The notes under the pieces were generated by a model. The model was not told the origin of the DNA. It did no database searches and saw only the letters and a list, made by a program, of their open reading frames with translations. From positions 124,403,879-124,467,878 of the forward strand of contig NC_072896.1 in assembly GCF_027943255.1 (NCBI RefSeq): a stretch of DNA of 64,000 nucleotides, in the 5' to 3' direction. This DNA is from Anastrepha obliqua (taxonomy: Eukaryota; Arthropoda; Insecta; Diptera; Tephritidae). Shown here piece by piece: positions 1 through 11,110 of the stretch (the stretch's first letter is position 1; every line of letters begins with the position of its first letter). A program made the position numbers and the translations under genes.

Positions 1-225
1 GTGATAGAGAAGATCTACGCCAACATCCCAGGGTCGATTCAAGACCTCAGAGATGGAATTCGTGATACTATCGAGGACGTCATTTACATGATGTTATTTT
101 CCACTATTAACGGCATTCCTTCCTCTTTATAATGAAATAAACATCCGATCATTTATATTAAAAAGTAGCATTTTTCTTTAAATATGAAAATAACACCTCT
201 CATTAAAAAACCCTATACACTTTTA
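1..225 (+). pseudogene. C-terminal tail of a Tc1/mariner-like transposase with its 3' end
   Basis: The frame from base 1 reads a transposase-like C-terminus (EKIYANIPGSIQDLRDGIRD, a typical 'vy.nIp.siqeLr..Ir..i' tail) and then runs into an unrelated stretch that ends at a TAA near base 130. The following AT-rich segment up to the run of A's and CCCTATACA near base 225 looks like the terminal inverted repeat of such elements. The rest of the element lies left of the window. It is a remnant. Subfamily is uncertain (maT/DD37D-like is a guess). Confidence 0.5.
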
Positions 226-1224
226 GGATTCTTGATGATAGAACTCTGAAACAGATACCTTTTTGAAGTAAGCTTAATATTTTTTGTGATCGAAGGTGAT
301 TTCCACCATTTGAGCACGGCTTTCCGGTACCAGCTTTTCAATAATCCTATTTAAGCCGTTTGTAGAGTTCGACTCAGTCGTAGAATCTTATCGAACCAAT
401 ATCCTCTAATTATCCCGATGCATTAGTGAGTCTATAGACGAGTCTTAAACTTTCTTATGTTTTGAATGCCGGTATCTAAACTATATTGAATGTTTGCATA
501 CTGGTTAGGCTTTTCCCTGCTGGGTATTTATACAAAGCAACACGCACACAATTACTAAAAACGCATCTACAACAAAAAAGTATATGTGTCCGATTAGTTT
601 CAGCGAGAGAAATATTGAGAAATTTTATAATTCAAATTCAATTGCACTCTTTGGACTCATACAACAAGTGGAGTAATAATGATATCAAATATTAGTTAAT
701 GTCACTTTATGTCTTCTTAAATATAAGGCCGATGTGGTAGACGGTGCCAATCAAAACTGAAACTTCATTTAACTAATCATTCATTCTACAAATCTGGTAG
801 TTAAGTTTAGATAAGATAGCAAATCTTTATAAAAATCTTACTCTGAATATATGCACATTTGTTTAAAATATGATTGAAAAGGGCAAAATTTGATTTGCGA
901 TAATTTGGATGTATTATTGGTTGGTGTAAATTTATTAATATTAAGAATCTACAGTACAAAGTAAAAGTACTTTACAGACTAGACCAAAGTGTAAAGAAAA
1001 TCAAGCCAAACTCGGCAACTAAACTATTAGCAATCAAAATAAATTCAATATTAAGTAACTAAATTTTAAATATTAACAAAATTAGATATGGATGAGGCGA
1101 AATCAAGCAAACTGGTATTAGATAACGAATTATAGCCTCGAAGTGCGCGAGCAATGGGCGCAGTACGCGCAAACTTAGTCTTAAAGTTTTCACCATAAAA
1201 TAGGTAAAAATTGCAAAATCTTCT
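226..1224. other. No gene recognised (226-1224)
   Basis: About 1 kb of AT-rich sequence. The short open frames have no recognisable domains and no splice or start context worth calling. I see no clear terminal repeats. Confidence 0.4.
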
Positions 1225-1500
1225 TTGTGGAACATTTAAGCTATCCGCTCAAGTAGAACTGGACAGTCGCCAATACCATCAAATCGTAGGGAACGTAATG
1301 CCTGTTTAAGAAATATTTTTTGAACGTGCTCAAGTATATTTACCAAAAGTTGGTGGTAAGGTCTCCAAGTGATAACAGCTACGGGCCGAACAAGAGCCGT
1401 ATACAGCAGTTTACAGGTATAGGGATCAGAAAACTCGGATGTATTGCGATGAATGAAACCTAGAACCAAGTCGAATTTGAGAGAATAAAATTAATGTGGC
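1225..1500 (-). pseudogene. LINE reverse-transcriptase thumb fragment (CR1/Jockey-like)
   Basis: The minus strand reads SEFSDPYTCKLLYTALVRP, then WRPYHQLLVNILEHVQKIF and GDCPVLLERI. This is the same order as the C-terminal part of the intact LINE frame at 62.9-63.8 kb (SHFTDPYTLKILYSAFVRS ... WRPYHAVHVNRVERVQKMF ... IDCPFLLERI). It is therefore a divergent relative of that element. The upstream palm domain appears separately at about 2070-2345 on the same strand, with a plus-strand fragment of another LINE in between, which suggests one old element later split by an insertion. Confidence 0.75.
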
Positions 1501-1544
1501 CACTGAATAAAGCTCCAAGAGCCTCGAACTCTGTTAGATGCACT

Positions 1545-1975
1545 TTGTTGCCGTGCTAGAAATGTTGTAGGATGTGCTAACCTATGGTTGCGAACTATGG
1601 ACGCTAAAAACTACTGACATCAATCAGCTAATGGTATTTGAAAGAAGAAAAAATTGCGAAAAATATATGAGCCTGCAAGACGGCAAGACGATTAAGATTT
1701 AATCATGAGCCAGAAGTATTAGCCAAAACCGAAAATGTGATAAGATTTATAAAATCTCAGAGGATAAGATGGTTCGGAAGCGTGCGAGAATGCCCAAGGA
1801 GAGAACAACTCGAAAGACAGTTGAATTATGCCCTGTTGGAGGCCGAAGAAGGGGACACCCCAGAAAGAGGTAGCTCGAAGGCCTTGAAATGCTTAAACGA
1901 GCGGCGGTGGAAGGAGGTAGCTTTAGGCAGAAACTGATGGCGCAAAATGTTGAGCGAAATATTTTTTTCATAATC
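1545..1975 (+). pseudogene. RTE-like LINE C-terminal fragment
   Basis: The plus strand, with frame changes, reads LTYGCELWTLKTTDINQLMV, then FERR, VIRFIKSQRIRWFGSVRECP and a final RRWKEVALGRN. These are the familiar blocks at the C-terminal end of RTE-type reverse transcriptases ('TYGcEtWtl ... iGrlRWaGHv.R ... GRPr.rW'). Several frameshifts make it a pseudogene. It separates the two halves of a minus-strand LINE (1225-1500 and 2070-2345). Confidence 0.7.
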
Positions 1976-2069
1976 AAACACAGACGCGACCTCTTGCACC
2001 AACGATGAAGATGGTTTAAGTCGAGTTGAAGCTTTTGCCAACCACTGACTGCTTAACAGATGGAACATT

Positions 2070-2345
2070 TTTCAAATCATCCGTGAAGAGCAAGAACTTG
2101 CTTAAGTAATTGATGATGCCAAAAAGAAGTGGCCCTAAGATTCTCCTTGCGGGGCACCTGACGTAGCAACAAAGTCGTTTGATAAAACTTCATTGATTTT
2201 TACCACACTCCGTCTGCCCGTCAAATATGGTTCAAGCCGTTGCAGAAATGTGGAGTGAAAGCGCGAGCAAGCTAACTTTTTTTACTTAAATCTCCTGCGA
2301 TACTTTGTCAAATGCCTTAGAGAAGTAAGTGTAAATGCAGTGTCG
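2070..2345 (-). pseudogene. LINE reverse-transcriptase palm fragment
   Basis: The reverse complement reads TYFSKAFDKVSQEI, then LEPYLTGRRSVVKINEV, then ATSGAPQG, then LLFGI and the catalytic box as FTDDLK (family consensus YADDLK/F). The order is that of RT motifs 3 to 5 of non-LTR retrotransposons. There is a stop after SQEI and a frameshift at the APQG block. It is probably the missing upstream part of the thumb fragment at 1225-1500. Confidence 0.75.
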
Positions 2346-2449
2346 CAAATAACTTTGGAAAACCATGACATTTGGTCTCGCTACCTGGTGCTGGTGTCGA
2401 GATATTTGTGAAAATCGTATTTAGGGTCCGATTTGTTTCAGAGTTTGTA

Positions 2450-3162
2450 AGGGGGAACGCCACTGTGAAAATTAAAAAAGATCGACTTTTTTTGCATAAA
2501 TGGTTAGTATAACTACTCAAGAAAATGTGGTAACAATTTTAAAGCGCAATTCCCTTTATTCCCGATTCTATGTGCACTTAAGTGAGCGCCCGTCAGTTCG
2601 GCCCCGTAGCGCTTACGATACCTTGCTTTATTTCAAGCGCGTTTTTCTAGAAACAATTTTTTTTGATACGGTGGCAACGATTACTTGAAGACTAATGAAC
2701 CGATTTTAGTTTTCTTTTTTTCATCGCGTTGGCTATCGTTGTACGTAGCCGATTTTGAAAATTTTGAAAATAACTATTTTTTTAAGCCTGGTGAAAATCA
2801 AAAAAATGGGGGAAAACACACATCAAAATTAGAAATCAGCACCATTTTGTCAAAAAAAAAACCGCTACGTACAACGATAGCCAGTATTATGTAGATTAAT
2901 AAAAGTTTTTTTATTTTAATTTCAGATGATTATTCATTGGTGTATCGTTGCCACCAGATGATGTCATTTTTTTTAACGCGTTACGTTTATTTACATAAAT
3001 TTGTTAATTTTCAATATTTTTTAATACAAATTACATCAACATATATTAGTTTAATACATATATAATCCTTTTGTCCGATCCTCGAATAATCATTCCTACT
3101 CACAAAAAAAAAAATTCCCAAAAATCGACTATTTTTTGACCTCCCACAGTGGCGTTCCCCCT
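2450..3162. mobile_element. MITE family 1, copy A (713 bp, TA-flanked)
   Basis: The left end AGGGGGAACGCCACTGTG and the right end CCACAGTGGCGTTCCCCCT are inverted repeats. Each is bordered by TA (2448-2449 and 3163-3164), the target duplication of Tc1/mariner-type elements. There is no transposase inside. A second, shorter copy with the same ends and a shared internal block (a 'GATTATTTGAGGAT'-like stretch next to the end) sits at 46976-47359. The ORFs seen inside are incidental. Confidence 0.75.
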
Positions 3163-3391
3163 TAAAATAAGAAATTAGTATTTTTGCAAAAAATAATCCC
3201 GCTAGGTGGCGAAGGAATAGATATATTCCTAAAAATCATGTTCTACGTCCCATTTAAATCAAGATTTGGGTTGCAGACCCATAGAAAATTAGCCCACTAA
3301 TTGGTATTCAAGTTAGACAAAAATATCTGCGCTCCAAAAACGAACTATTACCATTTCGATCGGGATTGAGTGCATACAAATTTTGTATCTA

Positions 3392-3619
3392 CCAAGGTGG
3401 ATTTATTAAGGTGACAGCATTCACCCAGCTGAATTTTTCACCGTAGGTATGGCTTACGTCAAAATGATATGCTTTGTTTGTATGTATTGGTATGTTTACA
3501 TTCGTATGTTTACATTTGCTTGCTGATTTTGACGTGATGGTTAGACCAAACGCAACAACAAATACATGTAGGGTTTTACTTATATGTGTTTGCTGTCACC
3601 TGTAATAAATTCGCCTTGG
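3392..3619. mobile_element. MITE family 3 (228 bp, TA-flanked)
   Basis: The left end CCAAGGTGGATTTATTAAGG and the right end AATAAATTCGCCTTGG are inverted copies. The match continues to the GTGACAGCA/TGCTGTCAC block on both sides, about 29 bp with a few mismatches. TA borders both ends (3390-3391 and 3620-3621). It has no coding capacity, so it is a non-autonomous element, probably of Tc1/mariner type. Confidence 0.75.
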
Positions 3620-3621
3620 TA

Positions 3622-4140
3622 TCTACCCACACATAAAAGAAAGTGAGAAATTCCACGGAGAAAAGTTGTTCAAGCATTCTCTTCTCTTATGAGAACTTCC
3701 CGCAATAGACAAATTTACTCTCTTTGTCAATTATTTTTCGCCAGCTTTTGGGAAAGCCCAATACTCGTACTTAACCGTTACTGGTGCTTTCCATTTCACT
3801 TCAACCGGGCTATTCGCTCTCTGGTCAAAATAATGAGACACGTATTTTTTTGTTCGCCCGAAAAAAAATTTGTTCAAGCTTTATTGCAAAGAAAAAAAAC
3901 ATACACTTTTTAAAATATTGAATTTCGAAAAAATGTCAATTTTTTTTTGTTTGCAAAATAAAAAAATTTCAACTACTGGTTTGCAATTGTTTCTACATGA
4001 AGTCACTCGTGTAAGTAATGACGATCATTTTGAATCCAAAATTATTAAAATCGGTTCATTTTTGACTAAGTTATGAGCATTTAAAAAAAAAATTTCTTAT
4101 ATTGTATAATTAAAAAAATCGATTTTGAGCCGAAAAACAA
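3622..4140. other. No gene recognised; A/T-homopolymer-rich decayed repeat
   Basis: The stretch is full of A and T runs and reads like the interior of a decayed non-autonomous transposon. I cannot delimit ends. Nothing coding is supported. Confidence 0.3.
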
Positions 4141-4153
4141 TTGGCGATAAAGC

Positions 4154-4728
4154 TTGAAAAAATTTTTTTATGAACGAATGTTGAAGGTGAATAAGGACTT
4201 TCCGCCGCCAATTAGTACAGTTCAAAGGTGGATTGCTGAATTTAAACGTGGCCGTACACGCCTTGAAGACGATCCACGTCAAGGACTTTCAAAAACAGCT
4301 ACAACAGCAGAAATCTTAAAAAAAACTAGAGAACATCGTATTGAAAAATCGTCAAGTGACTCAAAGAGATTTGATAGAAGTCCTAGGCACCTCACTGGGC
4401 AGTCTAAGCAATATTTTGACTGAAGTAATGGGTTTCAGAAAACTGTGAGCACAATGGGTGCCGCATTCCACATTCGCTAACAATGGAACAAAAACACCTT
4501 CGAATGGGACTTTCTCAGCAGCATTTAGAGCGTTTTCGTAAGGATGAAGTGGATATTGTGCGTCGATTCATCACTAAGGATGAGACTTGGATCTATCGCC
4601 ATGAGCCTAAATCAAAACAGGAGAGCTGCTCTATGGTGGAATCTGCAAGGTGTTAGGAACCGTGGGAGACCAAAAACGGCGACTCATGGGTTTGTGCTCG
4701 ATGCCAAAGCTTTCCCTGCAGGTTCATG
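4154..4728 (+). pseudogene. Mariner transposase, N-terminal and central part
   Basis: The plus frames read the mariner helix-turn-helix region (STVQRWIAEFKRGRTRLEDD, RQGLSKTATTAEI), then SNILTEVMGF, and then the first catalytic block as DETWIY in RRFITKDETWIYRHEP. The frame changes several times and stops are present. Homology stops near 4728, where minus-strand pseudogene sequence begins. A second copy of the same lineage lies at 55712-56515. Confidence 0.8.
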
Positions 4729-4729
4729 T

Positions 4730-6251
4730 GTGGGGGTATAGGTGGCATATCGAATTGCTCACTCCAATTTAATCTCGATATATCCCAGATGATGTCTTCA
4801 ATGAGCACTCGGCGGCCTGTGCTGAGGATTGGAGCCACTGCAGGCACTTCATCTATTTGTGAACGCAATCTCGATATTAGCACACATCTAAGTGATGTAT
4901 GCATGGCGCTAGCGTCACCAGACAACTCATGATGTGTCGAAGGACTGCGCTCACTTGACTGACAAGAACCAGCGCAATCTACCATTTCTGATGTCGCTGC
5001 TTCCGATCTATCTTCGTCTATGTTGAAACGTCATCTTCTGTTTTAATGACATCTTCGATCGCAGGTAATGTGGGTGAAGAGAAACCGTTAATTTGTATGT
5101 TGGTCAACGATGAACCATTCATCAACTGAGAACGTTTCAGTGAGCGAATACTAGGCGGAACACTTTCGTTGTACGACTCCCTACCAGAGATCTCGCGTAA
5201 TTTGGTTTCTACGAAATACAACTGTTCTGAGCACTGCTTGAGCTGCCATTGCAATGTCTGGTTGTTGTAGCTAAGGCGTTGACATTCTGCTTTTTGGTAG
5301 TTATAAGCCTTTTCCAAATCATCTATTTGGCGAAGGAGGTTCCTGGGAGGGAGGAAGGCAATTTAAACAATTTAAAATATAATATAAAAAATATGTGTGT
5401 TTCGTTTTCTTACTTTTTCTTCTCCGACATCAGCTGAAGCCTTGCAGCTAAGCAGCTCTTCGTTTCATTCGAGCTTTGATGTTATGTATGTTAGCTCGGT
5501 ACCTTCTTCACCCATCAACCTCTTCATAAAATGCCTCACAGACGTTCGTAAAAGCGAAATTTCATTCTGCACTAAACTCAACTGTTCACACAGTGCACGT
5601 TCCCAATTTTAATTCGCGGCTCGTAGCGACTCGACTTCCTCCGTATTGATACGAACCATATACGTTTCCTGACTTTGTACGGCATCACTTAAATGAGCTG
5701 CATGGGAATTTTCAAGGCTTTCCAACACTCTGACATCTTCTCTCAAAGCCCTTTCGCGGTTCTCGGCAGCATTAAGTGCTTGGTTCTTCTGCGTGATTTC
5801 CTCAACTTTTGCCTCTTATTGTGCTTCGAATCCAGTGAACTGCTCAGGAGCAAAATCTTCAGATTCGGTTTTTCCTTTTTCCCCACTTGGCGGCGAATGA
5901 ATATGTTCTTGGATTTCTAAACGGTAGCCTTCGTTGTTATAAAAATAATTGTTTAGCTCGACATAATCATTGTCTGCTTCATTCAGTAGCTTCAGCGCTG
6001 TTTTAAGGAGTTCTGTAGGTTTGTTTTCCTCAGCTCTTACTCCCGAACATGCGATTGCGGGAGATGTTGAAAATGTTATCAATATGAAATAAATAAATTA
6101 ATTGATCATCATAATTTCTGAAAGAAAGGAAACCAAGGCATACCGATGATGTTCTGATGCCATCTTCCATTTCGCAGCTAGATCGGCTTTTCTTCTTACT
6201 TCTGCCCGAACTATCATTCCCACCAACACTGTTTCCAAACGTCATATCCAT
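4730..6251 (-). pseudogene. Pseudogene of a coiled-coil protein, introns retained
   Basis: The minus strand starts with ATG at 6251 (MDMTFGNSVGGNDSSGRSKK...) and reaches a GTATGC donor at 6143. A second exon begins near 6035 and reads PTELLKTALKLLNEADNDYV. It continues as a charged coiled coil (VEEITQKNQALNAAENRERA, LREDVRVLESLENSHAA) to a GTAAGA donor near 5415. A third exon follows a CTCCCAG acceptor near 5336 and reads LEKAYNYQKAECQRLSYNNQ. In-frame stops occur after TGFEAQ, RAAN and SKLE, and a one-base shift lies near DDVST. Homology ends at the mariner fragment near 4729. Because introns remain, this is a duplicated rather than retrocopied gene. The 'RLSYNNQTLQWQLKQ' block weakly recalls the C-terminus of microtubule-associated MTUS/ATIP proteins, but I do not name it. 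Confidence 0.6.
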
Positions 6252-9200
6252 TTCTTTTTAGTTTTAAATTTGATTAAACACTTTGTAAAATAATTTTGGA
6301 GGACTCGTCTTTCACACTCCAAATCTTCAAAGTGTACTGACTCGTTGCTTGAATACCGTCGGGTTTATATATATAAGCAAACTCGCGTTCTGCAGATAAG
6401 GCAAAGTTCTTATCAGCATCCCATGAATCCGCGTAAGATTATGGCAATAGTACAACAACAAAATTATGACTACCGTTGCAAACAGAAGGTAAACAAACAC
6501 ATAAAACAACAACAAAGAAACAGATCACTTGTACATTTAAAATAGAACTTACTAGGAAATAAACAAAACATCAGTTGTTCTAGTGATAAGACCTTTTATA
6601 GTTGCACCTTTACCTAAAAAAAAGGGTTTTGTGGTAGTCACCACGTAAACAGCCCAGTTGTTAAGCTATTATGCCGAAAGGGGCAGTAAGGACTATTGAA
6701 TCGCGAATATTTTGCCTAGCCACTAGCACAGCTATTGAGCGAATTCGTTAAATAGCACTTGGCCCGCGAAGCACTTGTCCTTGGGGCTTTTTGGATTCGC
6801 GTATTCGCTACATACAAACAATGCCATTTGCCTGTGTCTTTGAAAAGTATTAGCTGAAGTGTCGAAAATATTTGCCGTATTTTGCAGTTGTAGTTGTGTG
6901 TAGAAGCAGATGATGGCACGTGCTTTTGTCCAAAAAAAAGGTTTGGAAAAACCAAAAATATCACTTTAATTTGTTGCTCTCGTTTGGGCAACGATCCTTA
7001 GACACAATAAATTTAATTATTCTTAAGAAGACGAAAAACCCGTCCCAAATTCATAGTTAATTTGTCCGAGTCAAACTTCTTTCTAGCTTTTTCAAAATAC
7101 ACTCATGCATACGCATACATACATGTGTATGGTTGTTTTTACAAATGAGATGCGTGACACCGCGACAGCAACCACCGCGTACTGCGGGAAATCGCCCACA
7201 GCCTCGATGCCTTTGTGCTCCAGGTGCCACTCGATAGCTTCATAGTCCAGTCGACCGTTGGACGAATGTCAATTCAAATATTTCAAACGCTGCAGCTCCG
7301 GCGCATCCAGCCGCCCAGCGACTCCGTTTACAACGAAATTGTTAAGGGGACCCGGTGGTCTAGAAATTAAAAAAAAATGGTGTTTTGTTGTTTCAATATT
7401 TCAAAAGTATAGCATCTTAAGAATATACTGTGAAATTTTCATGCGAAAATTCCCAATATTACAGCTTCTACATCCCATTAACTAGGTAGAGAGCGGTCCG
7501 CGCGCTCCTGTACCTACCTCAAACTTTAAACTCAGTTGTCGCGAACCGACGTTTTTCGGCCTGATGTTATCAAAAAAGAAATAAAATTAAAAAAAATATT
7601 AAGCCGAATCGTTCACAACATCAATGGCTAGCCCCCGTACTAGAATCATATTATTATTTCAATTATTTCTTTTTTTTTCTATTAAAAAACTCAAGAAAAA
7701 ACTCGATTTTTAGAATGTCAAATTCAAAACCACGCCATTTTGCGATTTTTTTTTCTTTTTTATTCTAGTACGAGGCATAGGTACAGCCATTATTAATATA
7801 TTAATAATTTTTTTGGTTTTTGTGTTTCAGATAAATAAAAGAGCAAAAAATGGACAACACCGTCCAGGTGTAAGTTTTCGGGAGGGTCAACTTAAGCGTC
7901 ACTTTCAAAATTATTAAAATTAAAAAAAAATGTAATTTTCGTATGTAAAAGAAGTTAAATAAAAAACCTAAAAAATTTAAGTATCGTTTTTCATTTTTTT
8001 GTTGGAAAAAAAAAAACCTGAAAATACCCTACATTTTCGAGCTCTAGATTTTGTATAGGCACTAGCGCAGTTACTTTGCGATGTTTTGCAAATACAGTTA
8101 GAGGCTGCTTTCTAAGTATCTGTACTACATTTAGGTTGCTTCAGGTTTTTTCTTTTCACTGAATTGAGGGATAATTTAGTTGGACGAAAATTGTTATCCC
8201 TGAGCTTCTATAACAAACCCGGTACTCAGACCAACTTCGTTACTTTGGCGGTTGGTTAGAGAAGATCTTTAGTATATTTTCCAGTTAATTGGAATATTTG
8301 TAACGGTATTTTTATGTGAACTACTTAGGTAGGGCCATGATTTGTGAAAAAGTGAAAAAGTTCACAAGGGCTATTGTTTAGCTAGAACAAAAGCTTAGAC
8401 ATGCATATGCGTGTATGTGTACATTAAGGTGGAGTCAAGTTTTCTAATCGCTTTTGGTAGACTTGCAGAAATTAGACGAGCGCAGGCCTGTCAGTTTGTT
8501 TAAAAATTCTTGTGTAAGAAATCAAAACCAAATAACCATAAACATGTTTTATATAAATTAATAAAATACTTTTTATTTTAGTTTAATGTCCTTATGTCCA
8601 CTATATCTTTTATTACATATTTTTTTATTATTAAATAAAGTTTATGATGGGCAAACTCAGCACATTTGCACTGTGCAGCAACGTGTGCTTCTGCGAGCTA
8701 AAAGTGCTAGGTGAAGGGGGATAACAAAGCACAGGAAAGAAACAGAAAAATTGAGTGAGTTATGTCTGTGTTTGTATCCTGAATGAGAGAGCAATTATTC
8801 ATGAATTCTTACCAGGGATGACAACTTTTAACTTCATATCAAAAAATTTCTAAAAAATTTGGTTTTTTGGTAGATTTTTCTTCAACAACTAAATTAAATA
8901 CAATACATATTACACTTTCTATTATAATAATGAATTAAGATAATAAACGACAATAGACATGCAATAAAACATTTCAAAAGTTCGCGTAATACTGTTTTTT
9001 AATTGCTAGATGTAAAAAAGATTAAGCCCTCTGAAAATATTTCATTTGAGACTAAATTAAAATCTTACATATTGGAAAGCAATGACAGTTAAATCTTCAA
9101 TAATATTGACCACTGCATATACTGACGAATCTGTAAATTATGCACACTTATCTTATGATTACTTAAATGGTTTTTGAGATCGGATATATTTTTTTAAATT

Positions 9201-9860
9201 GATGTTTTTTATATTGAGCTAAGAAATCCAGAAAATCAAATGTTTTAGCAAATTACTTTATAAAACTGCAAACTCTCTTCAGCTACCGCAGTTTGTCAAA
9301 TGTTTCAGAATTTTTAGCTACTGAATGATACCATTTTTTTTTATTTTTTATAAAAAGTGGACGTGATTGACAACTAATTTCGCCCATCTAAATCCAATAC
9401 ACTCTGATATGTACAACTGCAAATAAAAATAAACAACCAAGAGTATATACTTATGTATATAAATCATGAATAATAAAATAAACAATGCCCAAAATTGATT
9501 CCCACATTTAAGAACTGCGGCAACTCTTACTCATAAGTTTTGACATTTCATAAATAAAATCAGTTTTTTCGTGATTTCTTCATTTTTCGACGATATTTTT
9601 TGAGACCGTAAGTTACATATAATTGTCGCATAAAAAACCACTAATATTAAATGTATTTGTATGGTGTGGATGCAGTGAAAGTGCTGAAAATTCTATTTAA
9701 AAATTTGAAACGGCGAACGTCAAAACAAAGTGCACAGTGTTCAACTGCCGACAAAAACATAAATTTATTTCTAATGTGTAATATATTACTCTGATTTAAC
9801 TTTTAATTAAAATTAAATATATTAAAATAAAATAAAATATTAAATATAAAACATTTGGTT
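6252..9860. other. Mostly unannotated 3.6 kb; one possible exon remnant at about 7140-7330 (minus)
   Basis: The region is largely AT-rich and non-coding. On the minus strand at about 7330-7140 an unusually GC-richer frame reads RLDAPELQRLKYLN, a stop, then GRLDYEAIEWHLEHKGIEAV and GDFPQY. It looks protein-like but is broken, and I do not recognise the family. A block starting AAGGGGACCCGGTGGTCTAG at 7346 resembles a MITE end, but I cannot find its partner. The sequence near 8055-8090 (GCGCAGTTACTTTGCGATG) resembles the end of the DD41D element at 40.45 kb. Nothing else is supported. Confidence 0.35.
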
Positions 9861-9864
9861 CAGC

Positions 9865-11110
9865 ATGACCTCAAATAAAAGAACATTGTTAAATTTGAAT
9901 CCGAAGTGGAGTGTAACTTTTTTATGCAAATATGTAGTCGGAGAATCACAATGCCTTGTATGTGAAAAACGTGTGGTGTGTAAGGTTTTTAACATAAAGA
10001 GACAATATGAGCCGCATAGAAGTGAATATGATGAATATATAGGAGAAGAAAGGAAAAGTATATAAGTTAAACTACCCGGTCGTGGTGGTTTATAAAAAAA
10101 TTGTTACGGATGAGACAGGTATTTATTGGTTGATAATCTCTTTACAACTGAACTTAAAAATATTTTAATTCTAATACTAAGACTAAAAGCTAAGCCCGTG
10201 TGCTTACAACGTGACCAGTACTTTGCTGAGTAGGCGTTTCCCACGGGAACGCCAATCGCTGCTCTGGTATTTCCTCAAAAGCGTTGCGCGTGTGGAATGT
10301 TGGGTTACAATGACTTTTTGGTTGAGGTGTGTGAAGTATTGCGTTAGCTTATACAAATCCTTAAGTCTAAACGAAGAGCCCGATTCGATAGCAGTAAGCC
10401 ATTTGCCAAATTACAGAGGGTCGGAAAAATTCAATTTATTAAAATTGTTTTAATTTCTTAGGAAAGCGAAGATTACGTTGTAGATGCAAAGCGTGCAACT
10501 TATGAAATCGCGTTAAACCTTGTTCGTGAGAATCGTGCATTTTCGGATGGCGAATTGGTGAAGTCTTGTATGTATATTAAAAGCAATAGGAATTTTGTCC
10601 CCTTATCTCGTAGAACTATAAGCAGACGAGTAGATGAAATGGCGGAAATTACAGAATCGCAGTTAAAAGAGCGTATAAAATCATTCAGAGCGATTTCATT
10701 GGCAATTGGCAAAAGTACAGATATATCCGACATAGCCCAATTAGCGATTTTTATCCGAGGAATTGATACTCACCTAAATATATGTGAAGAACTTTTGGAC
10801 ATTATTCCAATGAAAGGGACGACTAAAGGTGAAGATTTATTTCAATGTGTTAATGAATGTACTGAGCGCATGGGTGTATCATGGCGAAAAGTGGTTTGCG
10901 TTGCCACCGATGGTGCGAAATCCATGAGCGGATGCAAACAAATTTCTCTAATAATATTTGTGTACTTTGTCATACTGTGCGCATTGCCATATACGTGTGA
11001 TTTGAATTTGAGAGCAACCAAGTACTCACCAATGCTTTTTGAAAAAATCCTCTATTTTTTTAATGGAAACATGTTTTTCCACCAATGTCAGGTAACTAAA
11101 TTGTCCTTTT
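9865..11110 (+). pseudogene. hAT-like (ZBED/GTF2IRD2-type) transposase remnant
   Basis: The first frame (ATG at 9865) has a BED-like zinc finger pattern: CLVCEKRVVC followed by NIKRQYEPHRSEYDEYIGEE. After about 450 bases of interruption a frame at about 10460-11100 reads ATYEIALNLVRENRAFSDGE, FRAISLAIGKSTDISDIAQL and AIFIRGIDTHLNICEELLDI. It continues to VVCVATDGAKSMSG. The 'aiDESTDis..aQLaiFiRgv' and 'atDGA.sM.G' blocks hold catalytic aspartates of hAT transposases; here DES is GKS, so the first acidic residue is altered. The C-terminal catalytic region and the dimerisation domain are missing. It is a truncated, probably dead copy. Host-domesticated relatives exist, but the interruption argues against function here. 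Confidence 0.7.

Noticed and set aside
7346..7895. Possible MITE starting AAGGGGACCCGGTGGTCTAG
   Set aside because: No matching inverted end was found in the next kilobase.
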